Assembly: GCA_002409145.1 (NCBI GenBank)
Contig: DHUL01000057.1
Coordinates: 1 to 6,614 of the forward strand
Source of the DNA: Bacteroidales bacterium UBA5235
GTDB lineage: Bacteria > Bacteroidota > Bacteroidia > Bacteroidales > VadinHA17
DNA: 6,614 nucleotides
Reading direction: 5' to 3'
Shown here: positions 1-6,614 of the stretch, one piece after another
Position numbering within the stretch: the stretch's first letter is position 1
Layout: each line of letters starts with the position of its first letter
Notes under the pieces: model-generated
Told to the model about the DNA's origin: nothing
Seen by the model: the letters and a program-made list of their open reading frames with translations, nothing else
Database searches by the model: none
Made by a program: the position numbers and the translations under genes

Positions 1-15
1 CTTAAACTCTGATCT

Positions 16-3000
16 ATGAACAGACTAAAACTGTTAATTTCACTGTTTGTGCTAGCAGGTTTTACAACCCTGATGGCTCAGACTGTGACGATTTCTGGTA
101 CTGTTACTTCAGCTGATGATGGCATACCCATTCCCAGCGTATCCGTAACAGTCAAAGGTACCACGCTCGGCATGCTGACCGATGCGGCCGGCAGGTATTC
201 GATTGCTGTACCCGCAAGTGCAACTTCACTTACCTTCACATTTGTCGGGATGAAAACCATCACTGAAAACATCAGTGGCCGTTCCACTATTGATGTGGTA
301 ATGCAGACCGAAATGCTCGGTCTTGACGAAGTTGTTGTCACAGCTCTCGGTATATCACGTGAGAGGAAAGCCCTGGGATATGCCATACAAGATGTTAAAA
401 GCGAAGAATTGACCCGAGCAGCACAGGCGAACGTTATTTCTTCCCTGAGTGGAAAAATTGCCGGATTACAAGTCAGTCAGGCAGGCGGTCAGATCGGAGC
501 ATCATCCCGTATCGTTATCCGCGGGAACAGCTCATTGGGCGACAACCAGCCGCTTATTGTCATTGATGGTATTCCGGTATCAAACAGCTCATCAAGACAG
601 AACAACGTGGACTTTGGATCAGGATTGTACGACATCAACCCTGAGGATATTGAATCCATCACAGTCCTTAAAGGTGGTTCAGCAGCACTCTATGGAATGC
701 GCGCCGGGCATGGGGTCATCCTGATCACCACCAAATCCGGCAGCAGGCAAAAGGAAGGGCTGACAGTAACTTACGACGGCAACTTTAATGTTGACCAGGT
801 TTATAGTCTGATGAAGATGCAGAATAAATACGGACAAGGGTACCTTGGAGACGAGACCTGGTATAAATTGGCTCAGGCAGGGGAGATTGACGTAAATGGG
901 GATGAGGTTCTGGACGAATTGGATGTTTTCCACGGGACCTATCAGCAGTTTGCCCAGGGTGAATTTGACCCCGGGTTTGGTTTTAGTTACTTTGATGGTT
1001 TGGGTAACGGAGTCAATGATGGTGTTGATGAAAGCTGGGGCCCCCGCTTAGATGCCGGATTGAAACTTACCCAATTCAACAGTCCCCGTGATGAAGAAGG
1101 CAACCTGATTCCTACAGATTGGGTATCCCATCCGAACAATATAAGGGATCTGTACCAGCTTGGGTATACGACCAATCACAATATTGCCATTACTGCAAAC
1201 TCAACAAGGGCAACAACAAGAGCTTCCATAGGTTACCGTAACCAGAAAGGAACGCTGCCAAACACGGATCTGACACGTTACTCAATCAACTTTAATACAA
1301 ATATCAAACTGGGTAAGATGTTTGATTATGATCTGTCAACCAACTACACCAGAAGTGAAAGCAGCAACCTCCCCATGACAGAGTATAATGCAAGTAACCC
1401 GATGCAATCTTTGGGGCAATGGTTCGGACGTCAGGTTGACATGAAGGATTTGAAGGAACACTGGACTGAGACAATGGAAAACGGTTATCCATACAACTGG
1501 AACAGTAACTACCATAATAACCCTTATTGGAGCTTGAATAAGAACACCAATTCAATGAATAAGGACAGACTTTTCGGAAAAACATCTCTGTTCTTCACAC
1601 CTGTTTCATCCATCAAAATTGAAGGGCGTTTAGGGGTAGATTATTACAACCAGAAGACGATGCCGGTTATAACCTATCGTTCAAATGAAATGCAGGCCGG
1701 AACAGGCTCATGGGATGGCGGTAGCTTCAATTTGTATGATATAAAGAATTATGAATTCAATGCTGATATTATCGGAACCTTTCATAAGAAGATTGCCGAA
1801 TTTGATATTGATGTTCTCGCTGGTGCCAACTATCGCAACCTGAAATATGAGAACTCACGTATTGGCGCAGGTCTCCTGACTGTCCCCGATCTCTTCACTA
1901 TTGCAAACGTCAAGGGAAGTCCGGTGAATGAGATGGATCATTCGTGGATCCGCAGTAACAGTGTCTACGGGTCAGCAACAGTCGGATATAATGGCATGAT
2001 CTATCTTGAAGGAAGCGCCCGTAATGACTGGAGTTCTACAATTGCAGATCCTTTCTTCTATCCGGCCGTTAGCTTAAGCTGGATACCCACCGAAACGTTT
2101 AAAATTGATTCCAAAATCCTTAACTATCTGAAGATAAGAGGTGGATGGGCCAAGATCGGGTCAGCTACAGGCGCATACAGAACAGATCCTTATTTCTCTG
2201 CCGGAACATATACGATCTATGGAGTCACACAGTACAACCAGTCAACGGAATTTCCTCCTTCAGGGTTAAGGCCTGAAGGCGTTGTCACCAAGGAACTGGG
2301 TCTTGAAAGCCGGTTGCTCAATAACCGTGTCACATTAGATATGTCACTTTACGATAAAGTTACTACCGACCAGATCCTGCCTGTTGCTATTTCAAAAGCT
2401 ACAGGATACAATACCATGCTCATAAATGCAGGAGAGATCAGCAACAAAGGTATTGAGGTCCAGCTTCGGGGAGATATTATTAACAGGAGTAACGGATTTA
2501 ACTGGAATATTACTCTTAACTGGTCAAAAGACCAAAGCAAGATCATAGACCTGTATACTGATCCGGTAACCAATCAACCGCTGGCATCATACAACATCGG
2601 AAGCCAGTGGAGTACATATGTCCAGGCAAGACCCGGTGAACCATGGGGTGTAATTGTAGGAAAAGGTATGGTTCGCAGAGAATCAGACAATGCAATTATT
2701 GTTGATGCTGGCGGTATGCCAAGACTACAGTCGAATCTGATTCTTGGAAATGTTAACCCCGACTGGCTGGCTGGTATCAGAAATGATTTCAGCTATAAGG
2801 GTCTTAGCTTCGGCTTTATGATTGATCTTCGCAAGGGAGGAGATATATTCAGTATCTCCCATATGTTTGGAACCTATTCCGGTCTTACTGAATTTACAGC
2901 CGAAGGAGAGTTCCGTCGTGATGGACTTGTTCTGGGAAAAGACTTCATGAAGGATGAGAAATTCGTAAAAATAACTGAGCAGGATCCCGATGATATCCAG

Positions 3001-3348
3001 AACTCACAGTTCGCTGAAAATGACATAGTTGTTGGCGCCCAGGATTTCTTTGAATCTTACTACAGTAATCGTGAACTCAGTGTCATTGACGGTTCGTTTG
3101 TAAAACTTCGCGAGGCATATTTAACCTACAGTCTGCCTCAGTCTCTCTTCTCGACGACCAACATGATAAAGTCAGGGTCAGTCTCTTTGGTAGGTTCTAA
3201 CCTGGCAATCTTATGGAGACATAAGAACAATATTTCCGGCCTTGATCCTGAATCAACAGTTTCTGCCGAAAATAGCGGTGTAGGCCTTGAAACAACAAGC
3301 TTTCCGCCGACACGCAGTATGGGTATCAGGCTTAGCTTTACATTCTAA
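16..3348 (+). CDS. SusC/RagA-family TonB-dependent outer-membrane transporter
   Basis: This is the outer-membrane beta-barrel of a SusCD nutrient-uptake complex; it imports an oligomeric substrate into the periplasm using TonB/ExbBD energy. Visible in order: a Sec signal peptide (residues 1-22, cleavage after LMAQ or just before it); a carboxypeptidase D regulatory-like beta-sandwich (about 23-99, with GTVTSADDGIPIPSVSV and TDAAGRYSI); a TonB box-like segment LDEVVVTALG (103-112); a plug domain (about 113-242) ending in the family hallmark LKGGSAALYGMRAGHGVI (218-235) followed by LITTKSG; then a long barrel with conserved segments EGSARNDWSS (665 onward) and INAGEISNKGIEV (803 onward). It ends SMGIRLSFTF, with the terminal aromatic expected of a barrel. 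Length is normal for the family. There is no STN domain between signal peptide and sandwich, so anti-sigma signalling is unlikely. Two acidic EF-hand-like loops lie at 292-303 and 327-338. Only 15 bases precede the ATG, so promoter and RBS cannot be judged; the start is chosen because it gives a complete signal peptide. The substrate is unknown. Confidence 0.96.
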   Translation: MNRLKLLISLFVLAGFTTLMAQTVTISGTVTSADDGIPIPSVSVTVKGTTLGMLTDAAGRYSIAVPASATSLTFTFVGMKTITENISGRSTIDVVMQTEMLGLDEVVVTALGISRERKALGYAIQDVKSEELTRAAQANVISSLSGKIAGLQVSQAGGQIGASSRIVIRGNSSLGDNQPLIVIDGIPVSNSSSRQNNVDFGSGLYDINPEDIESITVLKGGSAALYGMRAGHGVILITTKSGSRQKEGLTVTYDGNFNVDQVYSLMKMQNKYGQGYLGDETWYKLAQAGEIDVNGDEVLDELDVFHGTYQQFAQGEFDPGFGFSYFDGLGNGVNDGVDESWGPRLDAGLKLTQFNSPRDEEGNLIPTDWVSHPNNIRDLYQLGYTTNHNIAITANSTRATTRASIGYRNQKGTLPNTDLTRYSINFNTNIKLGKMFDYDLSTNYTRSESSNLPMTEYNASNPMQSLGQWFGRQVDMKDLKEHWTETMENGYPYNWNSNYHNNPYWSLNKNTNSMNKDRLFGKTSLFFTPVSSIKIEGRLGVDYYNQKTMPVITYRSNEMQAGTGSWDGGSFNLYDIKNYEFNADIIGTFHKKIAEFDIDVLAGANYRNLKYENSRIGAGLLTVPDLFTIANVKGSPVNEMDHSWIRSNSVYGSATVGYNGMIYLEGSARNDWSSTIADPFFYPAVSLSWIPTETFKIDSKILNYLKIRGGWAKIGSATGAYRTDPYFSAGTYTIYGVTQYNQSTEFPPSGLRPEGVVTKELGLESRLLNNRVTLDMSLYDKVTTDQILPVAISKATGYNTMLINAGEISNKGIEVQLRGDIINRSNGFNWNITLNWSKDQSKIIDLYTDPVTNQPLASYNIGSQWSTYVQARPGEPWGVIVGKGMVRRESDNAIIVDAGGMPRLQSNLILGNVNPDWLAGIRNDFSYKGLSFGFMIDLRKGGDIFSISHMFGTYSGLTEFTAEGEFRRDGLVLGKDFMKDEKFVKITEQDPDDIQNSQFAENDIVVGAQDFFESYYSNRELSVIDGSFVKLREAYLTYSLPQSLFSTTNMIKSGSVSLVGSNLAILWRHKNNISGLDPESTVSAENSGVGLETTSFPPTRSMGIRLSFTF

Positions 3349-3368
3349 ATCATTTAAGAAAAAGAAAT

Positions 3369-4832
3369 ATGAAGAGATATATTTTAAAACTTGGAATTCT
3401 GGCAGTCTTTTCCGCACTCATACTTACGAGTTGTACGGAATCATTTCCGGAAGTCAACACCGACCCTGACAGGGCTAAAGATGCTCCTGCCACCAATGTG
3501 TTGGCATTCACCATACGTTATTATGGCAGTACATTCTTTGATCCATGGGCTGACATGAATGAGCCCTCAACTTATGCCGGCTATCTTGCGAAGATCCAGT
3601 ATATAGACGAAGCACGTTATAATTTCAGACCTGGCGTTGTTGAAAACAACTGGTATTATGGCTACATTTTGTTGAATAATATCAATGAGATTAAAAAGAA
3701 AGCCGTAGCAGACGGCGCTGACAACCTTCTTGGAGCGGCTAAGGTTCTGGAGGTTCTGATTGTTCAGAGTATGACAGACCGTTGGAGAGATATTCCATAC
3801 AGCGATGCAATCAAGATGTCTGAAGGTATCCTTCTCCCTACCTACGATACCCAGGAGGAGATTTATCCTGCCTTACTCGAAGTTCTCGCTGAAGCCAACA
3901 CTTTACTGGCTACCCCGACTGCCGCAGATCAGCTCGGTGATGGAGACTTACTCTATCATGGCGATGTAGAAGCATGGCAGAAATTAGCCAATTCTCTCAG
4001 GCTGAGATTAGCAATGCGTATTTCCGGAGTTGCACCTGAAATAGCAAAACCGGTTGTTGAGACCATACTTGGAAATCCTGCAACTAACCCTGTGATGACA
4101 AGCAACGATGATAATGCCATGTTTATATGGCCCGGCGCTTCACCATATGAAGAGCCCTGGTATGCTGATTCTAAGGGCAGAGATGACCATGGTGTAAGCG
4201 ATGTGCTGGTAAATGCACTGTTAGCACTGGATGACCCCCGTTTACCTGTTTATGCTCTTCCTGCAATATCTGACGGAGCGTACAGAGGCTTTACCATAGG
4301 TGCAAATGCTCAGCCAGCTCTGCCGACTATTTCAAGAATCGGAACCCGTTTCAGGAAGGATCCGACCGGATTTTCACCTATCTTCAGATATGCCGAGGTT
4401 GAATTCTGTATCGCAGAAGCAGCCAAAAAAGGGTGGACAACCGGAACAACCGCACAGGAAGCTTATGAAGCAGCTGTAAGGGCCTCATTGGAGGAAAACG
4501 AAATTGACGATGCAGATATTGATACTTATCTGTCAACAGGAGAAGGCGCATTTGATGATACCTTCGAACAGATCTATTTACAGCAGTGGATCGCCTTGTT
4601 TAAACAAGGGATGGAAGGGTGGTCATTGTACCGCAGAACAGGTGTTCCCACTACTCATTATGTTGCACCGGGTTCTCTTTTCACCGGGCATAATGCACCC
4701 CCGTTCAGGTATCCCTATCCTGATAATGAAGGTACTCTTAATGGTGCAAACAGTAAAGCCTTCAGAGACCAGGTAGAAGATAATTTCTGGGGCAAACAGA
4801 TGTGGTATGATCAAAGAACCGGATTACACTGA
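3369..4832 (+). CDS. SusD/RagB-family surface lipoprotein (SusD-like_2 type)
   Basis: This is the substrate-capturing lid of the SusCD complex, a lipid-anchored surface protein that sits on the SusC barrel. The start gives a type II signal peptide, MKRYILKLGILAVFSALILTSC, with lipobox LTSC and acylated Cys22. The mature N-terminus TESFPEVNTDPDRA matches the family's usual opening, in which a short Asp/Asn-Pro segment follows the lipidated cysteine. Family landmarks follow: EPSTYAGYLAKIQYI (65-79), the helical TPR-like stretch with MTDRWRDIPYSDAI (135-148), YDTQEEIYPALL (159-170), the GDVEAWQKLANSLRLRLAMRIS block (198-219), and near the C-terminus PFRYPYPDNEGTLNG (445-459) and DNFWGKQMWYD (471-481). 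From memory these fit the SusD-like_2 (PF12771) branch rather than the original SusD of starch use. The 487 aa length is normal. It follows the susC-like stop by 20 nt, with a purine-rich AAGAAAAAGAAAT stretch just before the ATG, so the two genes are co-transcribed. A strong terminator follows. Ligand specificity is not readable. Confidence 0.95.
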   Translation: MKRYILKLGILAVFSALILTSCTESFPEVNTDPDRAKDAPATNVLAFTIRYYGSTFFDPWADMNEPSTYAGYLAKIQYIDEARYNFRPGVVENNWYYGYILLNNINEIKKKAVADGADNLLGAAKVLEVLIVQSMTDRWRDIPYSDAIKMSEGILLPTYDTQEEIYPALLEVLAEANTLLATPTAADQLGDGDLLYHGDVEAWQKLANSLRLRLAMRISGVAPEIAKPVVETILGNPATNPVMTSNDDNAMFIWPGASPYEEPWYADSKGRDDHGVSDVLVNALLALDDPRLPVYALPAISDGAYRGFTIGANAQPALPTISRIGTRFRKDPTGFSPIFRYAEVEFCIAEAAKKGWTTGTTAQEAYEAAVRASLEENEIDDADIDTYLSTGEGAFDDTFEQIYLQQWIALFKQGMEGWSLYRRTGVPTTHYVAPGSLFTGHNAPPFRYPYPDNEGTLNGANSKAFRDQVEDNFWGKQMWYDQRTGLH

Positions 4833-4864
4833 TTTGTAGTCTTTATGTGATGACAGTAATTTTT

Positions 4865-4901
4865 GAGACCTCCCTCCTTTATCGTGGGGAGGTCTCTCTT
4901 T
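4865..4901 (+). terminator. Rho-independent terminator of the SusCD operon
   Basis: A perfect 10-bp inverted repeat pairs GAGACCTCCC (4865-4874) with GGGAGGTCTC (4887-4896). The loop is 12 nt, or 10 nt if the T4875-G4886 wobble closes. The hairpin is followed by TCTTT (4897-4901). It lies 32 nt after the susD-like stop, where an operon terminator is expected. The T tail is short because the sequence changes at 4902 to an intron-like element, which suggests the original T tract was interrupted by insertion. Confidence 0.85.
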
Positions 4902-5024
4902 GTGTGCCCGGCATGGACGATAACTATAGGGTGAGAGTCCCGAACGCGCCCTGACAGCAAAATACAAAACCTTTATGCAGGCGGGTACGGGAAAGGGCTA
5001 CAGACACATTGCCGGGAGCTCCTG
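4902..5024 (+). mobile_element. Truncated 5' fragment of a group II intron (probably class IIC-like)
   Basis: Starting exactly after the terminator's T tail, the sequence reads GTGTGCCCGGCATGG, which fits the GUGYG 5' end of group II introns and the GCCCGGCAUGG continuation common in bacterial members. At 4929-4945 it has GGGTGAGAGTCCCGAAC, matching the conserved domain I motif usually written as GGGUGARAGUCCCGAAC. GCCCT (4948-4952) can pair with AGGGC (4994-4998). No intron-encoded reverse transcriptase, no domain V hairpin and no recognisable 3' splice end occur before the next gene at 5084, so this is a decayed or deleted copy that cannot splice alone. The right boundary is uncertain; I place it where the GC-rich stretch gives way to AT-rich sequence. 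Class C introns are known to insert behind terminator stem-loops, which fits this location. The identification rests on recalled motif resemblance and not on a covariance-model search. Confidence 0.62.
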
Positions 5025-5083
5025 TGCATTTTATTCCATGGCATAGATTTTGATGATAAAATAATTGATTAACAGTTAAGTTT

Positions 5084-5761
5084 ATGTCTTTACGTTTGAA
5101 TTTTTGTTTAGCAGTTTTACTCTTTAACTGCGGGATATTGCTCCCTCAGCTATATTACGTGAAGCTGCCCGCAGGGCATGATAAAATACATACTACCAAC
5201 GACAGAGTGCCCGGGTTGGTTGGATCTCCTTATCTGTCCGATGATTGGAGTAAAGGAAGTATTGCCCTGTACAATGGCGACGTCATTGACGATATTACCT
5301 TAAAATATAATGTTTTTAAAAAAGAGATGCTCTTCCAGGCTGATGGCGATATCTACGTTCTGAGCTCGCCTGACAGTGTGCTCTTTATTACAATGGGTAA
5401 CAGACGTTTTGTATACCTCCCGGTTAATGACAGGAAAAAGAAGTCGGAGAAAGACTATTTCGAAGAGTTATCTGACGGTGATGTGTGCCGCTTATTGTTA
5501 CGGCATACTGCATCAATACTTAAATCGAATTATAATGTAGCGCTGAATGCCGGCGAAAAGGATGATCGTATGGAACACCAAAGCGCTTATTATTTAATTA
5601 AGGATAATCTGGTTGTGCCGGTTGACAAAAAGGGAGAAAACCTATACCGTCTGTTATCGGATAAATCTGCGGAACTAAGTGATTTTGTAAAGGAAAGGCA
5701 TCTCTCTTTTACCAGTCAGGATGATCTGATACAAATCATTGACTACTATAATTCTTTTTAA
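5084..5761 (+). CDS. Secreted protein of unknown function, Bacteroidota-type
   Basis: The function is not known. The N-terminus has a hydrophobic segment (about residues 6-20) after one or two basic residues, suggesting Sec export. It has no clean signal peptidase I site, and Cys16 in LLFNC is a poor lipobox. The mature part carries GSPYLSDDW (47-55), KGSIALYNG (57-65) and LKYNVFKKEMLFQ (73-85). This GSPYL / substrate-strand / LKYN-hydrophobic-F pattern recurs, as I recall, in abundant uncharacterised periplasmic or surface proteins of Bacteroidota. The C-terminus is helical: LYRLLSDKSAELSDFVKERH (188-207), then LSFTSQDDLIQIIDYYNSF, also typical of that group. There are no catalytic motifs or transmembrane segments beyond the leader. 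The gene is separated from susD by a terminator and an intron remnant, so it needs its own promoter. No Shine-Dalgarno is visible; the leader is AT-rich, as is usual in this phylum. The ATG at 5084 was chosen because it includes the hydrophobic leader. It is certainly coding; the family assignment is moderate. Confidence 0.85.
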   Translation: MSLRLNFCLAVLLFNCGILLPQLYYVKLPAGHDKIHTTNDRVPGLVGSPYLSDDWSKGSIALYNGDVIDDITLKYNVFKKEMLFQADGDIYVLSSPDSVLFITMGNRRFVYLPVNDRKKKSEKDYFEELSDGDVCRLLLRHTASILKSNYNVALNAGEKDDRMEHQSAYYLIKDNLVVPVDKKGENLYRLLSDKSAELSDFVKERHLSFTSQDDLIQIIDYYNSF

Positions 5762-5906
5762 CTGTTGACACTGCAATAAAGGACAGGTTCCGGGGTGACA
5801 GGATGGGGTGGAACACACGGACAAATGTGAACTGACAGATCTTAGTCCTGTTTAATTTGTTTTGCCTGCATTTGATGTTTAACACAATCAAAATAAACTC
5901 AATCGC

Positions 5907-6590
5907 ATGAGAACCTCATTAATCCCATGTCTGGGAGCGGTAATCCTGCTCTTCACAATTTCCCTTCATGCCCAGCAGGAGTGCAGGGTGTTGTTGCCCG
6001 GCATTGCCGGAAAGTACACAGGTGAATGCAAAAAAGGTCTGGCGGAGGGGACAGGTACTGCTTCCGGTACTGATTCTTACACGGGAAGCTTCAGAAAAGG
6101 TCTGCCGGATGGCGAAGGTACATATACCTGGGCAACGGGTGCCGTCTATAAAGGACAATGGAAGAAAGGAATGAGGGATGGATACGGAACATTCACTTGC
6201 CAGGTTAATGAAAAGGACTCAATACAGACCGGATACTGGGGAGAAGATATATACATTGGTAAAGAGCAGGTAGCTCCTTATGTAATTCAACACAAGATAG
6301 GTGTAACAAGGGCATCATTCGTCAAACAGGGAAAAGGTGAAAATTTTGTTTCGTTCAAATTTGCACGCTCAGGTAGTACCACATATGATATTGACGGTCT
6401 GATTATGCAGGGCAGTTCGGGCTCAGAGAGTGTCACCACTGCATTCACGGGATTTCAGCACACATCTTTCCCGTTTGAGTGTAAGATCCAGTTCCAGGCT
6501 CCTAACTTGCTTAACTATGCTACTTTTAATTATGAAATGCGTTTTGTGATCAATCAGCCGGGTGACTGGGTGATAACTATCTACTACTGA
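5907..6590 (+). CDS. Secreted MORN-repeat protein with a beta-rich C-terminal domain
   Basis: The start gives a good Sec signal peptide (residues 1-22, cleavage after SLHA and before QQEC), so the product should reach the periplasm or cell surface. Three MORN repeats follow: YTGECKKGLAEGTGTASG (37-54), YTGSFRKGLPDGEGTYTW (58-75) and YKGQWKKGMRDGYGTFTC (81-98). Each has the Y-x-G-x-(hydrophobic/C)-x-x-G-x-x-x-G-x-G pattern of a beta-hairpin. A linker NEKDSIQTGYWGEDIYIGKE (101-120) closes the MORN stack. The remaining roughly 100 residues are rich in alternating hydrophobics, aromatics, Ser, Thr and Gly and look like a beta-sandwich; I recognise no named domain. MORN repeats usually serve as a protein or membrane-binding scaffold, and no enzymatic residues are evident, so a structural or adhesive role is only an inference. 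The gene follows a 145-nt gap and has no visible Shine-Dalgarno. Only 24 bases follow the stop, so operon membership downstream is unknown. Confidence 0.9.
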   Translation: MRTSLIPCLGAVILLFTISLHAQQECRVLLPGIAGKYTGECKKGLAEGTGTASGTDSYTGSFRKGLPDGEGTYTWATGAVYKGQWKKGMRDGYGTFTCQVNEKDSIQTGYWGEDIYIGKEQVAPYVIQHKIGVTRASFVKQGKGENFVSFKFARSGSTTYDIDGLIMQGSSGSESVTTAFTGFQHTSFPFECKIQFQAPNLLNYATFNYEMRFVINQPGDWVITIYY

Positions 6591-6614
6591 TTTACAGACC
6601 TTTCCCTTTAATTA

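Noticed and set aside
78..386. Open frame on the minus strand inside the SusC gene (102 codons), and similar antisense frames further along
   Set aside because: They lie wholly within strongly supported coding sequence on the other strand and their products show no domain or signal features.
4504..4776. Alternative + strand frame of 90 codons inside the SusD-like gene
   Set aside because: The overlapping frame carries conserved SusD C-terminal motifs throughout. The alternative product is low-complexity and featureless.
4990..4998. AAAGG (4992-4996) as an intron EBS1 able to pair with the terminator tail TCTTT (4897-4901)
   Set aside because: The pairing is only five bases with one wobble, is expected by chance, and lies closer to the 5' end than I would expect for EBS1. 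It is too weak to claim.
5015..5022. Palindrome GGAGCTCC as part of a domain V or operator
   Set aside because: It is a self-complementary 8-mer without a loop, lacks the domain V hairpin pattern and tetraloop, and is short enough to be chance.
5044..5052. TAGATTTTG as a Bacteroidota -7 promoter element (TAnnTTTG) for the gene at 5084
   Set aside because: The spacer between TA and TTTG is one base too long and there is no convincing TTTG -33 element at the right distance upstream.
5762..5906. Possible structure between the 225-aa gene and the MORN gene: GTTCC (5787-5791) with GGAAC (5810-5814), and GGGGTG repeated at 5792 and 5805
   Set aside because: The stem is five bases with no T tract after it, and the repeat is only six bases. 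I see no terminator, RNA or mobile element in this 145-nt gap.

Overview
The window reads as ordinary Bacteroidota chromosome, most likely an environmental Bacteroidales-type genome. The evidence is a tandem SusC/SusD outer-membrane pair with diagnostic motifs, a lipobox-bearing SusD, moderate G+C, no strong Shine-Dalgarno sequences, and a secreted 225-aa protein of a type I associate only with this phylum. Genus cannot be fixed from the sequence. All four genes lie on the + strand and all are complete.

Layout: bases 16-4832 hold a SusC-like TonB-dependent transporter (1110 aa) and, 20 nt later, its SusD-like surface lipoprotein (487 aa). Together they should form a TonB-powered uptake complex for an oligomeric nutrient (glycan or peptide, undetermined). 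No hydrolase, sigma/anti-sigma or hybrid two-component regulator is present in the window, and the SusC has no STN signalling domain, so the substrate and control cannot be read here. The operon closes with a strong intrinsic terminator (10-bp perfect stem, 4865-4901).

Immediately after the terminator's T-rich tail, at base 4902, the sequence switches to what looks like the 5' end of a bacterial group II intron (GTGTGCCCGGCAT..., then the GGGTGAGAGTCCCGAAC domain I motif). I see no reverse transcriptase, domain V or 3' end, so it is a truncated remnant. Its position directly behind a terminator hairpin is the target preference known for group IIC introns. This is the most interesting non-coding observation in the window.

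Bases 5084-5761 encode a secreted protein of unknown function. After a 145-nt gap without recognisable features, bases 5907-6590 encode a secreted protein with three MORN repeats and an uncharacterised beta-rich C-terminal domain. These two genes show no obvious functional link to the SusCD pair. I find no tRNA, rRNA, CRISPR array, complete transposon or prophage gene. Nothing here makes a convincing new multi-gene system.
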